A stretch of 64,000 nucleotides of DNA from JAAYRQ01 sp035647815 (lineage in GTDB: Bacteria; Bacillota; Syntrophomonadia; Syntrophomonadales; Syntrophomonadaceae): contig DASRMR010000031.1 in NCBI GenBank assembly GCA_035647815.1, forward strand, positions 9,738-73,737, in the 5' to 3' direction. The notes under the pieces are model-generated. The model made no database searches. It saw only the letters and a program-made list of their open reading frames with translations, and was not told where the DNA came from. Positions 26,032-35,089 of the stretch are shown one piece after another. The position numbers and the translations under genes were made by a program. Position 1 is the first letter of the stretch; the number at the start of each line of letters is the position of its first letter.

Positions 26032-28179
26032 CTAACTCTTTTCTAACTCTTTTTTAACAATTGCAGGGTATTCTATACGTTTATGATAAATGCCTTCTAA
26101 CACATTACAAAAAGATGCGGAAATAATATGGAGATCTCTAAAAGTCAAATCACATAATTCTAATTGACCATCATCTAATTTGTCTTTAATTATTTTATCC
26201 ACCATTTCCTTAATAGCCTCCTCAGTAGGCTCTTTAAGGGATCTAACTGCTGCCTCAACTGAATCAGCTAGCATTACTAATGCTACCTCTTTACTTTGGG
26301 GTTTAGGCCCTTCATAGCGGAAACCATCTTCACTGATTAGCCCGTCATTATCCTCTTTTAATGCCATGCTGTAAAAATACCGAGCTAAACTAGTACCATG
26401 ATGTTGTTCGATAAAATCTATAATTAATTGAGGTATATTTGCCTCACGAGCAAGTTCAGCTCCTTCTTTGACATGGGAAGTTATGATTAGTGAACTTAGT
26501 GCCGGAGCAATCTTAGCATGAGGGTTATCAAAGCCTCTTTGATTTTCCACGAAATATTCCGGACGTTTTACCTTGCCTATATCATGATAATATGCCCCGA
26601 CCCTTACTAACAAAGGATTAGCACCTATAGCTTCGGCAGAAGCTTCCGCAAGGTTACCTACCATCAAGCTATGGTGATAAGTACCTGGTGCCTCTAAAAG
26701 CAAGCGTCTAAGCAAAGGAGCATTAGGATTAGACAGTTCTAACAATTTTACCATACTAGTTATAGAAAAAGCACTTTCTAAATAAGGTAGTGCACCTATC
26801 ATCAAGACTGCCGATAAGATACCATTTATAGCACCTACAATCACTCCCACTATTAGAATATCTAAAGAAACATTTCCACCTATAAATGATAAAGTTGTAA
26901 TCGTGGCTATATTAACTAAAGCTATATACAAGCCAGCTTTGGCTAGATCCGAAGTTTGGTTAACTTTATGAACCCAAAATATTCCTACAGACCCGCTTAT
27001 AAAAGCCACAATCGCGTAAAACAACTGATTTCCATCAGTTAATAAGCCTACATAAATAGCCATAATACTAGTCAAGAAATATGCTAAACGGTTATCTAGT
27101 AATATAGCCAAGAGCATAGACCCAGCAGCTACAGGCGCCAAATATCCCATTAGAGCATTCAATTCCGGTTGACTACCCAATTTAATTACAGTCACAAAAC
27201 GAGTTATTAATATAATAATTATAAATATTAATCCGATTAAGAGCATTTGTAAACTATTACGATATATCTCTTTATAATATCTGCGTATGAACTCTATAAT
27301 TAGCCAGAATGTAAGTAACACGAAAATAATAACTCCGAATACAGTTAATGGATAACCTTGACTTCTCTGTAGTCCCAATTGTTCCAGAACAGATATTTGT
27401 TCTGCTGTAACCCGATCACCTTCTCGTACTATTATTTCACCAGCTTTGATAGTCTTTTGTACCGATTGCACTTCATCTTTAGCTTCCTTTATTGCTTTAT
27501 CAGTCGCTTCTTTATTAAAAATCAAATTAGGTCTTATAGAGTTTATAGTAATTATCTTAATTATTTCCTTAGCTTCAGAACTATATGAAAGATTCGATAT
27601 TTGTTGCTCTGCTTGCTCATAGATTCCGGTTAAGGCCTCTTCTGTAATAGGCTTGCTCATTAAACTCCTAGTAATATCATTAGTAGCATCTTGTAATAAT
27701 ATAAAATCTTCTAGGTTTATGCTTAGCAAATAATCTGCTAGCTGGTTAGTATCGAGGCTAAGTTCAAATCTCTTCTCTTGATTAGTAGTATTTAAGAAAT
27801 CAATCAATTGTTCTTTATTTCCTTCATCTGTATTCAGATGATTGTTAATGATAAAAAACGAATCATCAATATCACTTATCATATTTGATAAGGCGTATTT
27901 ATCCTCTTGATATACCTTTTGCACCCGATTAGTTGCTTGATTTTTCAGTTCTGCAGTCTCTTGTTCATCTATAATTATGGCATTGATATTAGATTGAATA
28001 TTTCGCCGTGCTACTTCATCAGGACGAAAAGAAACCTGGTTAGGGGTAAAATTACTAACCAAAATAACCACTGTTAACGAAAATAATAACAAAACCCCTA
28101 ATATGTTCTGTGTATTAGGGTGGGTTAACAAAGGTTTTATGTTTGTCCAAATATTGTTAAAAAACCTTTTAATCCTCAT
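26032..28179 (-). CDS. pgpH: 7TM receptor with HD hydrolase domain (YqfF/PgpH family)
   Basis: A 715-residue membrane protein. An N-terminal helix (ILGVLLLFSLTVVILVSNF) precedes a large extracytoplasmic 7TMR-HDED region with a repeat of EGDRVTAEQISVLEQLG type, then about seven transmembrane helices and a cytoplasmic HD domain (GTYHHSLMVGNLAEA, GAYYHDIGKVKRPEYF). Characterised homologues degrade cyclic di-AMP. It lies between phoH and ybeY, the conserved Firmicutes position. Substrate is assigned by family, not proven here. Confidence 0.93.
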   Translation of the reverse strand: MRIKRFFNNIWTNIKPLLTHPNTQNILGVLLLFSLTVVILVSNFTPNQVSFRPDEVARRNIQSNINAIIIDEQETAELKNQATNRVQKVYQEDKYALSNMISDIDDSFFIINNHLNTDEGNKEQLIDFLNTTNQEKRFELSLDTNQLADYLLSINLEDFILLQDATNDITRSLMSKPITEEALTGIYEQAEQQISNLSYSSEAKEIIKIITINSIRPNLIFNKEATDKAIKEAKDEVQSVQKTIKAGEIIVREGDRVTAEQISVLEQLGLQRSQGYPLTVFGVIIFVLLTFWLIIEFIRRYYKEIYRNSLQMLLIGLIFIIIILITRFVTVIKLGSQPELNALMGYLAPVAAGSMLLAILLDNRLAYFLTSIMAIYVGLLTDGNQLFYAIVAFISGSVGIFWVHKVNQTSDLAKAGLYIALVNIATITTLSFIGGNVSLDILIVGVIVGAINGILSAVLMIGALPYLESAFSITSMVKLLELSNPNAPLLRRLLLEAPGTYHHSLMVGNLAEASAEAIGANPLLVRVGAYYHDIGKVKRPEYFVENQRGFDNPHAKIAPALSSLIITSHVKEGAELAREANIPQLIIDFIEQHHGTSLARYFYSMALKEDNDGLISEDGFRYEGPKPQSKEVALVMLADSVEAAVRSLKEPTEEAIKEMVDKIIKDKLDDGQLELCDLTFRDLHIISASFCNVLEGIYHKRIEYPAIVKKELEKS

Positions 28180-28209
28180 ATACGCTCCTTAGTCTACTTT
28201 AGTACTAAA

Positions 28210-29181
28210 TTAATAATCGCCTTGTTCAAACACTTCATAAGCATTTATTATATCCTGTACTAAAGGATGCCTAACTACATCTTCCTTGCTTAAATATTCA
28301 AAAGAAATACCTTTTATATTTTGCAAGATCTTTTGCACCTCAATCAACCCTGAATAGTCACCTTTAGGTAAATCTACTTGGGTAACATCACCCGTGATTA
28401 CCGATTTAGAACTAAAACCGAGCCTAGTTAAAAACATCTTCATCTGCTGTGGAGTTGTGTTTTGAGCCTCATCTAAAATAATAAATGCATCATTTAAGGT
28501 TCGTCCACGCATATAAGCCAAAGGTGCCACTTCTATAATGTTTCTTTCCAAATACCGTTGAGTAACTTCCACACCCAAAATTTCAAAAAGGCTATCATAT
28601 AAAGGTCTTAAATAAGGATTAACTTTTTCAATTAAATCACCAGGTAGAAAACCTAGTTTTTCTCCGGCCTCTACTGCTGGTCTTACTAGAATAATACGTT
28701 CTACCTGCTTATTCTTCAAAGCCCTTACCGCCATAACTACAGCCAAATATGTCTTGCCTGTCCCAGCAGGGCCTATACAAAATACTACATCATTTTTAAG
28801 TATTGCTTCAATATATTTTCTTTGTCCAATAGTCTTAGGTTTTATATAATTACCTTGCACCGTTTTAAGAATCGGACCTGATACAATATCAACATATTTA
28901 CTTTTAACTCCACGCTTTTGCAGTGTATGTATATAGTTTATATTATTAATATTAAGCTGACCTTCATTTTCAATAATATCTATCAAACTGCTTATTAACT
29001 CCTGAGCCTCAGTAACATGTTTTTCTTCACCCCGGATAAAAAGATCACTACCTCGTGCATAAACTTCTGCATTAAATAGCCCTTTTAAATATTTAAAGTT
29101 TTCATCCCCTGGGCCAAAGAAAACTGCTGCATTTCTGTTATCACCTATAGACACTTTCACTTCATTTTCTAACAAAAACAT
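28210..29181 (-). CDS. phoH: PhoH-like ATPase
   Basis: A cytoplasmic P-loop ATPase often linked to RNA metabolism together with YbeY. An N-terminal KH-like region is followed by the Walker A site FCIGPAGTGKTYLAVVMAV and the Walker B IILDEAQNTTPQQMKMFLTR; GVKSKYVDIVSGPI and ITGDVTQVDLP are also typical. The ATG at 29181 has GGGGG upstream and is preferred over a 29235 start, which adds 18 unsupported residues. It lies between yqfD and yqfF. Confidence 0.95.
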   Translation of the reverse strand: MFLLENEVKVSIGDNRNAAVFFGPGDENFKYLKGLFNAEVYARGSDLFIRGEEKHVTEAQELISSLIDIIENEGQLNINNINYIHTLQKRGVKSKYVDIVSGPILKTVQGNYIKPKTIGQRKYIEAILKNDVVFCIGPAGTGKTYLAVVMAVRALKNKQVERIILVRPAVEAGEKLGFLPGDLIEKVNPYLRPLYDSLFEILGVEVTQRYLERNIIEVAPLAYMRGRTLNDAFIILDEAQNTTPQQMKMFLTRLGFSSKSVITGDVTQVDLPKGDYSGLIEVQKILQNIKGISFEYLSKEDVVRHPLVQDIINAYEVFEQGDY

Positions 29182-29294
29182 AGTCCCCCTAAATCGCAAT
29201 TCTTCCAAATAATTATAACACAAGAAATAGAGCAAATATACGCAACCTTTAGCTTGTAAAAAACTTCTGCACTTTATCTATTAATCTTATAGTT

Positions 29295-30533
29295 TTAATC
29301 CACAACATTTATAGGTTCGGGGATAGCTATATTTTCTATCGCTTCTATCGACACCTTTACTCTTAAAATAGGATCACTAGGTGCTGAAAGAACCTCCACT
29401 TTAGTATTGATAACCTTCTGAGCACCCATAAGCTTTTCTTGTGCAATTTGGGTAGCTTTATCTTGTGCTATTTTAGTTGCCTCTTTTTCGGTATACTTCT
29501 TTATATTTATTACCTTTTCTTGCATGATTTCTTTATTTAAGCCAAATTTACCTATCGGTGTATTCCAAACCTTGGTATCAATCTTTTGCTCTGCTAGATC
29601 AAAATCATTACTGTTTTTACCTTTGACCATAAAGGTTTTCCAAGGAGTTTTTAAAAATATTCGAGTTTGTTTATTCTGGGTAAGTGTTATTTCTTCTGAT
29701 TTTAATTTACATTCTCCATAGCCTTCATACCATACTACAGCTTTAACTTCTCCCCTAGCTCTAACATAGTAAGGTTCTGTTTTTTCAGTTTCTTCCGTTT
29801 CTTCCGTTTCTTCCGCTTCCGGTTTAGTAAAATACATGTTTTCCTCAGGGAATATTAAGCCAGATATTAATATGTCCCCTTTTGCTACGACATCTCCTTG
29901 TATAGTATTAGCTTGCCCCTCTAGAATTAAAACTTGCTCAACTACTCCATTTTTGGATGCTACCATATGACAAGGACCAGTGATTTCTTTTTTAGCTAGA
30001 ACCTTTTCTACCACCTCAATTTTGGCTTTTACACCTTTAATGCCTACTTTGACATAGGTTAAATCACTTAAATCCCTTAATATAGCTTCTTCAACATCAT
30101 TACAGCTAAAATTCCATTTAGCCGCACCTTGGTAAACTCCATGTTTAGCTGCTATCAGCATTATTTTTTTTGTTTCTATTTTCTCATTACCACTAACTTC
30201 TACAAACCAAAGAAAAGAGGAAATAAAATAAAGGGTTAAAACAAAAATTAAAGCACCCGAGAAAAAACCTATACGCCTTTTAAAAACATTTTTAAAAAAA
30301 GGTAAACCTTCCTCACTGACTATTTCTATTTCATTTCCACTCTCATCAGCAATATGTTTTAACGCTTCTAAACTATTATTCCTAATCTTAAACTGAATAT
30401 TATTATCAGTCCTCTTAATTCCCCAGATATAAATTCCGCGAGCTAAAGCCATATTTATGACTTTTTCTTGCTTTTTGCCATTAAGTTTAACTTTAATTAT
30501 CCCGCTTACTTGGTCAAAAAACTTATTGCTCAC
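29295..30533 (-). CDS. yqfD: Sporulation protein YqfD
   Basis: YqfD is a stage IV sporulation membrane protein. This copy has 412 residues, a transmembrane helix near residue 95 (IGFFSGALIFVLTLYFISSFLW) and the conserved FVEVSGNEKI and AKWNFSCNDVEEAILRDLSDLTYVKV stretches. Near residue 243 a Thr-Glu-Glu repeat (ETEETEETEKTE) is encoded by a 9-base DNA repeat, probably a flexible extracytoplasmic linker. It is 13 bases downstream of yqfC. Confidence 0.92.
   Translation of the reverse strand: MSNKFFDQVSGIIKVKLNGKKQEKVINMALARGIYIWGIKRTDNNIQFKIRNNSLEALKHIADESGNEIEIVSEEGLPFFKNVFKRRIGFFSGALIFVLTLYFISSFLWFVEVSGNEKIETKKIMLIAAKHGVYQGAAKWNFSCNDVEEAILRDLSDLTYVKVGIKGVKAKIEVVEKVLAKKEITGPCHMVASKNGVVEQVLILEGQANTIQGDVVAKGDILISGLIFPEENMYFTKPEAEETEETEETEKTEPYYVRARGEVKAVVWYEGYGECKLKSEEITLTQNKQTRIFLKTPWKTFMVKGKNSNDFDLAEQKIDTKVWNTPIGKFGLNKEIMQEKVINIKKYTEKEATKIAQDKATQIAQEKLMGAQKVINTKVEVLSAPSDPILRVKVSIEAIENIAIPEPINVVD
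29788..29816 (-). repeat. 9-base microsatellite inside yqfD
   Basis: Tandem copies of a TTTCTTCCG-like unit (forward strand) encode a Glu-Glu-Thr repeat. The in-frame period means copy-number changes would alter linker length without frameshift. Confidence 0.7.
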
Positions 30534-30546
30534 ACTCCTGCCCTCC

Positions 30547-30825
30547 TTAATCCATGTATTTAAATGATTTAACTTCCCCTGTTATTTTCATCTCCTCCGG
30601 CATTAAAGCATTTATCTCTAAATTTCTTCCCTCAATTTCTAAAAATCCTCGGCTCAAATTAATTCTTATGCGGTTCAAATTATATTCAATAATTCCCCGA
30701 TGATTTTCTATATATATATCTTCCCTGCCAACAATCGTAATTTTGGGTAGGTCTAATACCAGATCTTTTGGAATTTCCAGAAAATCTGCCATAATCTTAT
30801 TAATTGCATTTCGGCGCTTTCCCAT
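30547..30825 (-). CDS. yqfC: Sporulation protein YqfC
   Basis: A 92-residue protein of the YabP/YqfC family, mother-cell sporulation proteins of the SigE regulon. Recognisable parts are FLEIPKDLVLDLPKITIVG and IENHRGIIEYNLNRIRI. I take the ATG at 30825, spaced from GGGGTG, over the ATG at 30840 that abuts a GGAGA. It pairs with yqfD downstream. Confidence 0.9.
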   Translation of the reverse strand: MGKRRNAINKIMADFLEIPKDLVLDLPKITIVGREDIYIENHRGIIEYNLNRIRINLSRGFLEIEGRNLEINALMPEEMKITGEVKSFKYMD

Positions 30826-30916
30826 AAATCTACACCCCATTCTCCGGCCAGAATATGTTTGCCCGTTTTAAAATATATGCCTTTAAAATCACTTACATTC
30901 ATAAGATCATAAACAT

Positions 30917-30950
30917 AAAAAAACTCCTAGATATTTATCTAGGAGCTATC
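30917..30950 (-). terminator. Terminator of the CoA-transferase gene
   Basis: Hairpin AGCTCCTAGATA / TATCTAGGAGT followed by a run of T residues on the minus strand, about 20 bases beyond the stop. Confidence 0.9.
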
Positions 30951-30969
30951 TATAACTATATACACAATT

Positions 30970-32307
30970 TTACAGCCAACCTATTTTTTTAGCCTGAAAA
31001 ATTAGTTCATCTCTAAAATCTGGGTGAGCTATTTGAATTAAATCCCTGACCCTTTCGGCTATCCCTTTAAATCTTACATTAGCTACCCCATATTCTGTTA
31101 CCACATATTGAATATCATTTCGTGAAGTAGATACAATAGTTCCCGGAGGTAAAAAAGGTACTATTCTCGATTTTATCTTTCCTTCTTTATCCTTAAAGGT
31201 AGAATTAAGAGCAATAATACTTTTACCACCATTAGACATCAATGCGCCTTGTACAAAGTTGTTTTGTCCTCCAGTTCCACTATATTGCTTTTCTCTTATA
31301 GATTCGGAAGCTACTTGCCCAGTAACATCAATCATCAGAGCATTGTTAACCGAAACTAGATTATCGTTTTTAGCAATAATATACGGATTATTATTATACT
31401 CAACTTCTGTAAAAAGGAAATCCTCATTTCGATGAACAAAATCCCATAATTCTTTATCCCCTACACAAAATGTTGCTAAAACTTTACCTGGATAAAAATT
31501 CTTTTTACTACCATTAACTACACCTAATTCCATCAACTCTTTAAAAGATTTTTGTACTACTTCCGAATGAACACCTAAATCCTTTTTATCCCGTAAAAAA
31601 TAACCTATAGCATTAGCTAAGCCACCTAAGCCTAGTTGTATAGTAGAACCATCTGGAATCATATCCGAAATATAGGCAGCTATTTTCCTTTCTATATCAG
31701 TTATTGGAATATCAGGTATTTCGGTAAGGTCTGCATCACTTTCTAAAATATAATCCACTTCAGAAACATGTATTTTAAGATCATCTCCTGCCAACCAGGG
31801 CGTTTTATCATTTACTTCCACCACGACTATGTCTGTCTTGCTTATAGCTCTATTAGGAACTAACCCTCCAAAACATGATCTATTCATAAATCCGTTTTCA
31901 TCTGGAGGCGTAACTACCATAGCAGAAATATTTGGTTTACGATCATCTTGCCAAATAGCTAATTGGTTTAGATGTACTGGGATATATTGAGCAGTCCGCC
32001 ATTCTAAACACATTCTTTCTATCGGACCAACAAAAGGTGTTTCAATTAATATGTTTTCACGATATTGTGGTTGCATAAAATCATATAATTTTAAGGCTAA
32101 GCCTAAACAAATAGTAATGTTTTTAAGTTCGGTTACCCTATTACTAATTGCAACAGAGAGATCGTGCGGTATGTTAGTACCTCCAGGATACAAAATTACA
32201 TCATTGCTTTTCACTAACTTTGCAACTTCTTCTGCAGATGTCAGTTTTTTCTGATATTCCTCCTTCCAACCATGAATATTCATCTGATTAAGTTCTTTCA
32301 TTGCCAT
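30970..32307 (-). CDS. Acetyl-CoA hydrolase/transferase family CoA-transferase (4-hydroxybutyrate/butyrate type)
   Basis: A 445-residue class I CoA-transferase that moves CoA between acetyl-CoA and a short-chain acid through a glutamyl-CoA intermediate. Family marks are YPGGTNIPHDLSVAI, GLGGLANAIGYFL, the catalytic Glu in GVHSEVVQ, YSGTGGQNNFVQGA and RFKGIAERVRDLIQIAHP. The acid cannot be told from sequence; 4-hydroxybutyrate, butyrate or propionate are candidates. I use the ATG at 32307 behind GGGAGGAG. A sigma-54-type promoter lies 46-61 bases upstream, and the next gene upstream is a sigma-54 activator, so induction by the substrate is likely. Confidence 0.88.
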   Translation of the reverse strand: MAMKELNQMNIHGWKEEYQKKLTSAEEVAKLVKSNDVILYPGGTNIPHDLSVAISNRVTELKNITICLGLALKLYDFMQPQYRENILIETPFVGPIERMCLEWRTAQYIPVHLNQLAIWQDDRKPNISAMVVTPPDENGFMNRSCFGGLVPNRAISKTDIVVVEVNDKTPWLAGDDLKIHVSEVDYILESDADLTEIPDIPITDIERKIAAYISDMIPDGSTIQLGLGGLANAIGYFLRDKKDLGVHSEVVQKSFKELMELGVVNGSKKNFYPGKVLATFCVGDKELWDFVHRNEDFLFTEVEYNNNPYIIAKNDNLVSVNNALMIDVTGQVASESIREKQYSGTGGQNNFVQGALMSNGGKSIIALNSTFKDKEGKIKSRIVPFLPPGTIVSTSRNDIQYVVTEYGVANVRFKGIAERVRDLIQIAHPDFRDELIFQAKKIGWL

Positions 32308-32352
32308 TATATCTCCTCCCAAGTAATTATTACTCACCTACTTGGGTAGTAT

Positions 32353-32368
32353 TGCATTTTTCATGCCA
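32353..32368 (-). promoter_or_regulatory. Sigma-54 (-24/-12) promoter of the CoA-transferase
   Basis: On the minus strand it reads TGGCATGAAAAATGCA. The GG and GC doublets have the required spacing, and it matches the TGGCAC-N5-TTGCA consensus except at two bases. It lies between the CoA-transferase and its presumed activator gene. Confidence 0.8.
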
Positions 32369-32470
32369 GGCAAAGAATCCCTTGCTTTCGGTCTTTGGGA
32401 AGTGCAATATGGAATTAATTATATCAACCCAGACACACATATTAGTAAAGCTGTATAAAATGCCTATTAT

Positions 32471-32494
32471 AACTGTACAGTATCTCGCACAGTT
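32471..32494. promoter_or_regulatory. Candidate upstream activator site
   Basis: An inverted repeat AACTGT-N12-ACAGTT lies about 110 bases upstream of the sigma-54 promoter, a normal distance for an enhancer-binding protein. A related ACTGT-N6-ACAGT pair occurs upstream of the activator gene near 33922-33938. Confidence 0.4.
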
Positions 32495-32527
32495 AGTTTG
32501 AATATTCACACACTTTCGAATAGTCCG

Positions 32528-33904
32528 TTAATTCATAATTTTATATAACTTTAATTTAGTATATAAAGTACTGCGACTAATACCTAGTAATTCAGCAGTT
32601 TTCTGTTTATTGCCCTTAGTCTGTTGAAGGACACTAATAATCGCTTCCTTTTCAGCCTTTTGTTTTATCTCTTCCAGACTAGCTTGCTGACCTGATTTAG
32701 GAAGGTTTTGCCGGTTAGTAAACCGTAATAAGTTGTCAGGTGTTATACTACCTATTCTTGCGTCTATACAGGCTCTTTCCATCACTGAATAGAATTCCCT
32801 TACATTACCTGGCCAATGATAGCTCATTAAGATTTTAAGGGCCTCTGGTGTAACTCCATCAATTTTTGTACCTGTCTCTAAGTTGTATTGATTAATAAAT
32901 GTTTCTATAAGTGGAATTATATCTTGTAATCTTTCTCGTAATGGCGGGATATAAATAGGGAATACATCTAAACGAAATAATAAATCTTTGCGAAACTTCC
33001 CTTTGCGGACTAAATCTGTTAAGACTAGGTTCGTTGCAGATATTACACGTACATCGACTGGAATAGTAGTAGTGCCTCCCACTTTTTCGATTTCTTTTTC
33101 TTGTAAAACTCGCAATAACTTGGCCTGAGATATTAAAGATAAATCACCGATCTCATCTAGAAATATACTGCCTTTGTTGGCTAATTCAAACTTACCGGGT
33201 TTTCCTTTTGTTCTAGCTCCGGTAAAAGCACCTTCTTCATAGCCAAATAATTCACTTTCCACTAGATTCTCTGGGATAGAAGCGCAATTCACCTTAATAA
33301 AAGGATAATTACGACGAGAACTTTCAAAATGAAGAGCATGGGCGATTAGCTCCTTACCCGTACCAGTTTCACCATATATGAAAACGGGTATGCTAGATGG
33401 TGCAACTAGTTTTACCCTTTCCTTTACCTCTATTATGGCCTCACTAACTCCTATGATGGAGGCTAAAGTATATTTTACTGAAAATATCCTTTTAACTTCT
33501 TCTTTATAATATTTAAGCTCGGAGAACATGTTTGAAATACGAGTAGCAAAACCTTGCGCCTCATCTAAATAGCGGAAAATATTGAATCCAGCTACACCTA
33601 CTATTTGCCCATTAGCCGTAATGGGGACCCGGGAGACTATTTGTGACTTGCCTTTTAGTTCCCAAATATCAGCAATAATCGGTCTTCCCGTTTCCAATAC
33701 TTCCAACATACGAGTAGTCGGGAATACCACATCAACCCTTTTACCTAAGACCATTTCCTTTTCCAGCCCAGTTTCCCGAGCATAATAGTCGGTAAACACC
33801 CTTATTATTCCTCGTGCATCGACAATCAACGCACCATCAAACCCATTAAAGATAGTATCGATGATACGTAAGTAGTGTTCTGGTAACTCACTTAATTTAT
33901 ACAC
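32528..33904 (-). CDS. Sigma-54-dependent transcriptional activator (PAS-AAA+-Fis)
   Basis: A 458-residue enhancer-binding protein. An N-terminal PAS domain (about residues 8-110, FNGFDGALIVDARGIIRVFTD) probably senses a signal. The AAA+ domain has Walker A GETGTGKELIA, the sigma-54 contact loop ELFGYEEGAFTGA, Walker B GSIFLDEIGDLS and GNVREFYSVMERA. A Fis-type helix-turn-helix (KQKTAELLGISRSTLYTKLK) ends the protein. Adjacent position and the promoter type make the CoA-transferase its likely target. Confidence 0.95.
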   Translation of the reverse strand: MYKLSELPEHYLRIIDTIFNGFDGALIVDARGIIRVFTDYYARETGLEKEMVLGKRVDVVFPTTRMLEVLETGRPIIADIWELKGKSQIVSRVPITANGQIVGVAGFNIFRYLDEAQGFATRISNMFSELKYYKEEVKRIFSVKYTLASIIGVSEAIIEVKERVKLVAPSSIPVFIYGETGTGKELIAHALHFESSRRNYPFIKVNCASIPENLVESELFGYEEGAFTGARTKGKPGKFELANKGSIFLDEIGDLSLISQAKLLRVLQEKEIEKVGGTTTIPVDVRVISATNLVLTDLVRKGKFRKDLLFRLDVFPIYIPPLRERLQDIIPLIETFINQYNLETGTKIDGVTPEALKILMSYHWPGNVREFYSVMERACIDARIGSITPDNLLRFTNRQNLPKSGQQASLEEIKQKAEKEAIISVLQQTKGNKQKTAELLGISRSTLYTKLKLYKIMN

Positions 33905-33978
33905 CCCAACCCCTCCCCTACTGTCATGTTACAGTTCGGTTTATTTGATGGAATATTCCGAATAATCTAGTTAGAGGT

Positions 33979-34016
33979 CTGCTATTTTATACTAAAAACA
34001 CTGTATAAAATAGCAG
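33979..34016. repeat. Inverted repeat upstream of the activator gene
   Basis: Arms CTGCTATTTTATA / TATAAAATAGCAG with a 12-base loop. It has no clear T-run, so it may be a weak terminator of the small upstream gene or a regulator site. Confidence 0.5.
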
Positions 34017-34021
34017 TATAA

Positions 34022-34138
34022 TTAAATAAATGCTACTCCCACAATACTGACTAAAAAAGATATAATTACTACCCCGACTATTATATAAACAGCTCTCTTT
34101 TGTTTCTTGCTTTGCATACCCCTATTCATGAAACTCAA
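34022..34138 (-). CDS. Small single-span membrane protein (DUF4044-like)
   Basis: A 38-codon frame. The basic start MQSKKQKRA is followed by one hydrophobic helix (VYIIVGVVIISFLVSIVG), the layout of DUF4044 proteins. A strong GAGGAGGTG site lies 6 bases before a TTG at 34138, which I take as start; an in-frame ATG at 34129 is 15 bases from the same site. The function of the family is unknown. Confidence 0.7.
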   Translation of the reverse strand: MSFMNRGMQSKKQKRAVYIIVGVVIISFLVSIVGVAFI

Positions 34139-34258
34139 AAAACCCACCTCCTCAAGATTATAGAAATCAACTTAAAGTATGTCTTTAACTAAACTATAGT
34201 TTTTAATCATTATATTACTATTAAGCTCCTAAAATCATATAGTTAAATAAATATAAGC

Positions 34259-34290
34259 AAAAAGTCTGGTAAAAATATACCAGACTTTTT
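34259..34290. terminator. Terminator downstream of rpsU
   Basis: Stem AAAGTCTGGTA / TACCAGACTTT with A and T runs at both ends. It can serve both strands; the nearest upstream gene on the minus strand is rpsU. Confidence 0.75.
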
Positions 34291-34431
34291 GTCTTATAGA
34301 AGTATTTCTTTCATAAACTGTTTTATGTCGGCCCTATTTTTTAAACATTCTATAAATATTTTTCTAAATTCACATGTTTTTATGTTATTAAGCCTGATCT
34401 TGTGAACTAGTTAATTTTATTTAGCTCCTGT

Positions 34432-34608
34432 CTAAAACTTTTTCTTCTTACGGGCTGCTTCTGATTTCTTCTTCTTTTTAATACTCGGTTTCTCATAATG
34501 GTCATGCTTTCTTATGTCTTGCATAACTCCTGATTTTTGGCAATTACGCTTAAATCTCTTAAGAGCACTATCTAGGGATTCATTTTTACCTACTTTTATT
34601 TCGCTCAT
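34432..34608 (-). CDS. rpsU: 30S ribosomal protein S21
   Basis: A 58-residue S21 protein. It reads SEIKVGKNESLDSALKRFKR, then CQKSGVMQDIRKHDHYEKPS, then a Lys-rich tail, the standard S21 pattern. GGGGAGGG precedes the ATG. It follows the HIT gene, a common clostridial pairing. Confidence 0.96.
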   Translation of the reverse strand: MSEIKVGKNESLDSALKRFKRNCQKSGVMQDIRKHDHYEKPSIKKKKKSEAARKKKKF

Positions 34609-34682
34609 GGTTTCCCTCCCCTCATATAACTAGGCTCATAAACGCAATTCTATTGTACAATTCTTAAGGCGGGTAGTCAAGT

Positions 34683-35027
34683 TTAGCCAGGTGGCCACCC
34701 TAACTGTCTCCCCCCTATAAGATGGTAATGTATGTGTGATACAGTTTGCCCACCTAGTTCTCCACAATTATTTATTAGACGATATCCTTCTTCTGCAATA
34801 TTCAGCTCCTGGGCTAGTTTCCTAGCAACAATCTGAATATGTCCCATCAGTTGAATATCATCATCTAAGACTTCATTTAAAGATGTAATATGTTTTTTAG
34901 GGATTAATAGTACATGTATAGGTGCTACTGGGTTTATATCTTTAAATCCTATTAATTGCTCATCTTCCCAGACAATTTCAGCCGGTAGCTCTTTAGAGGC
35001 AATTTTACAAAATAAGCAATTGTCCAT
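34683..35027 (-). CDS. HIT-family (Hint/PKCI-type) nucleotide hydrolase
   Basis: A 114-residue histidine-triad protein of the Hint branch, which hydrolyses adenosine phosphoramidates. It starts with DNCLFCKIASKELPAEIVWEDE and ends in the triad VSHIHYHLIGGRQLGWPPG. The ATG at 35027 is used, with GGGGGGTG upstream. It lies directly upstream of rpsU. Confidence 0.95.
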   Translation of the reverse strand: MDNCLFCKIASKELPAEIVWEDEQLIGFKDINPVAPIHVLLIPKKHITSLNEVLDDDIQLMGHIQIVARKLAQELNIAEEGYRLINNCGELGGQTVSHIHYHLIGGRQLGWPPG

Positions 35028-35089
35028 CAATTCACCCCCCTATATGGCTATTTTTATTATACCCTTTAATTCATATACTTTAAAATAAC

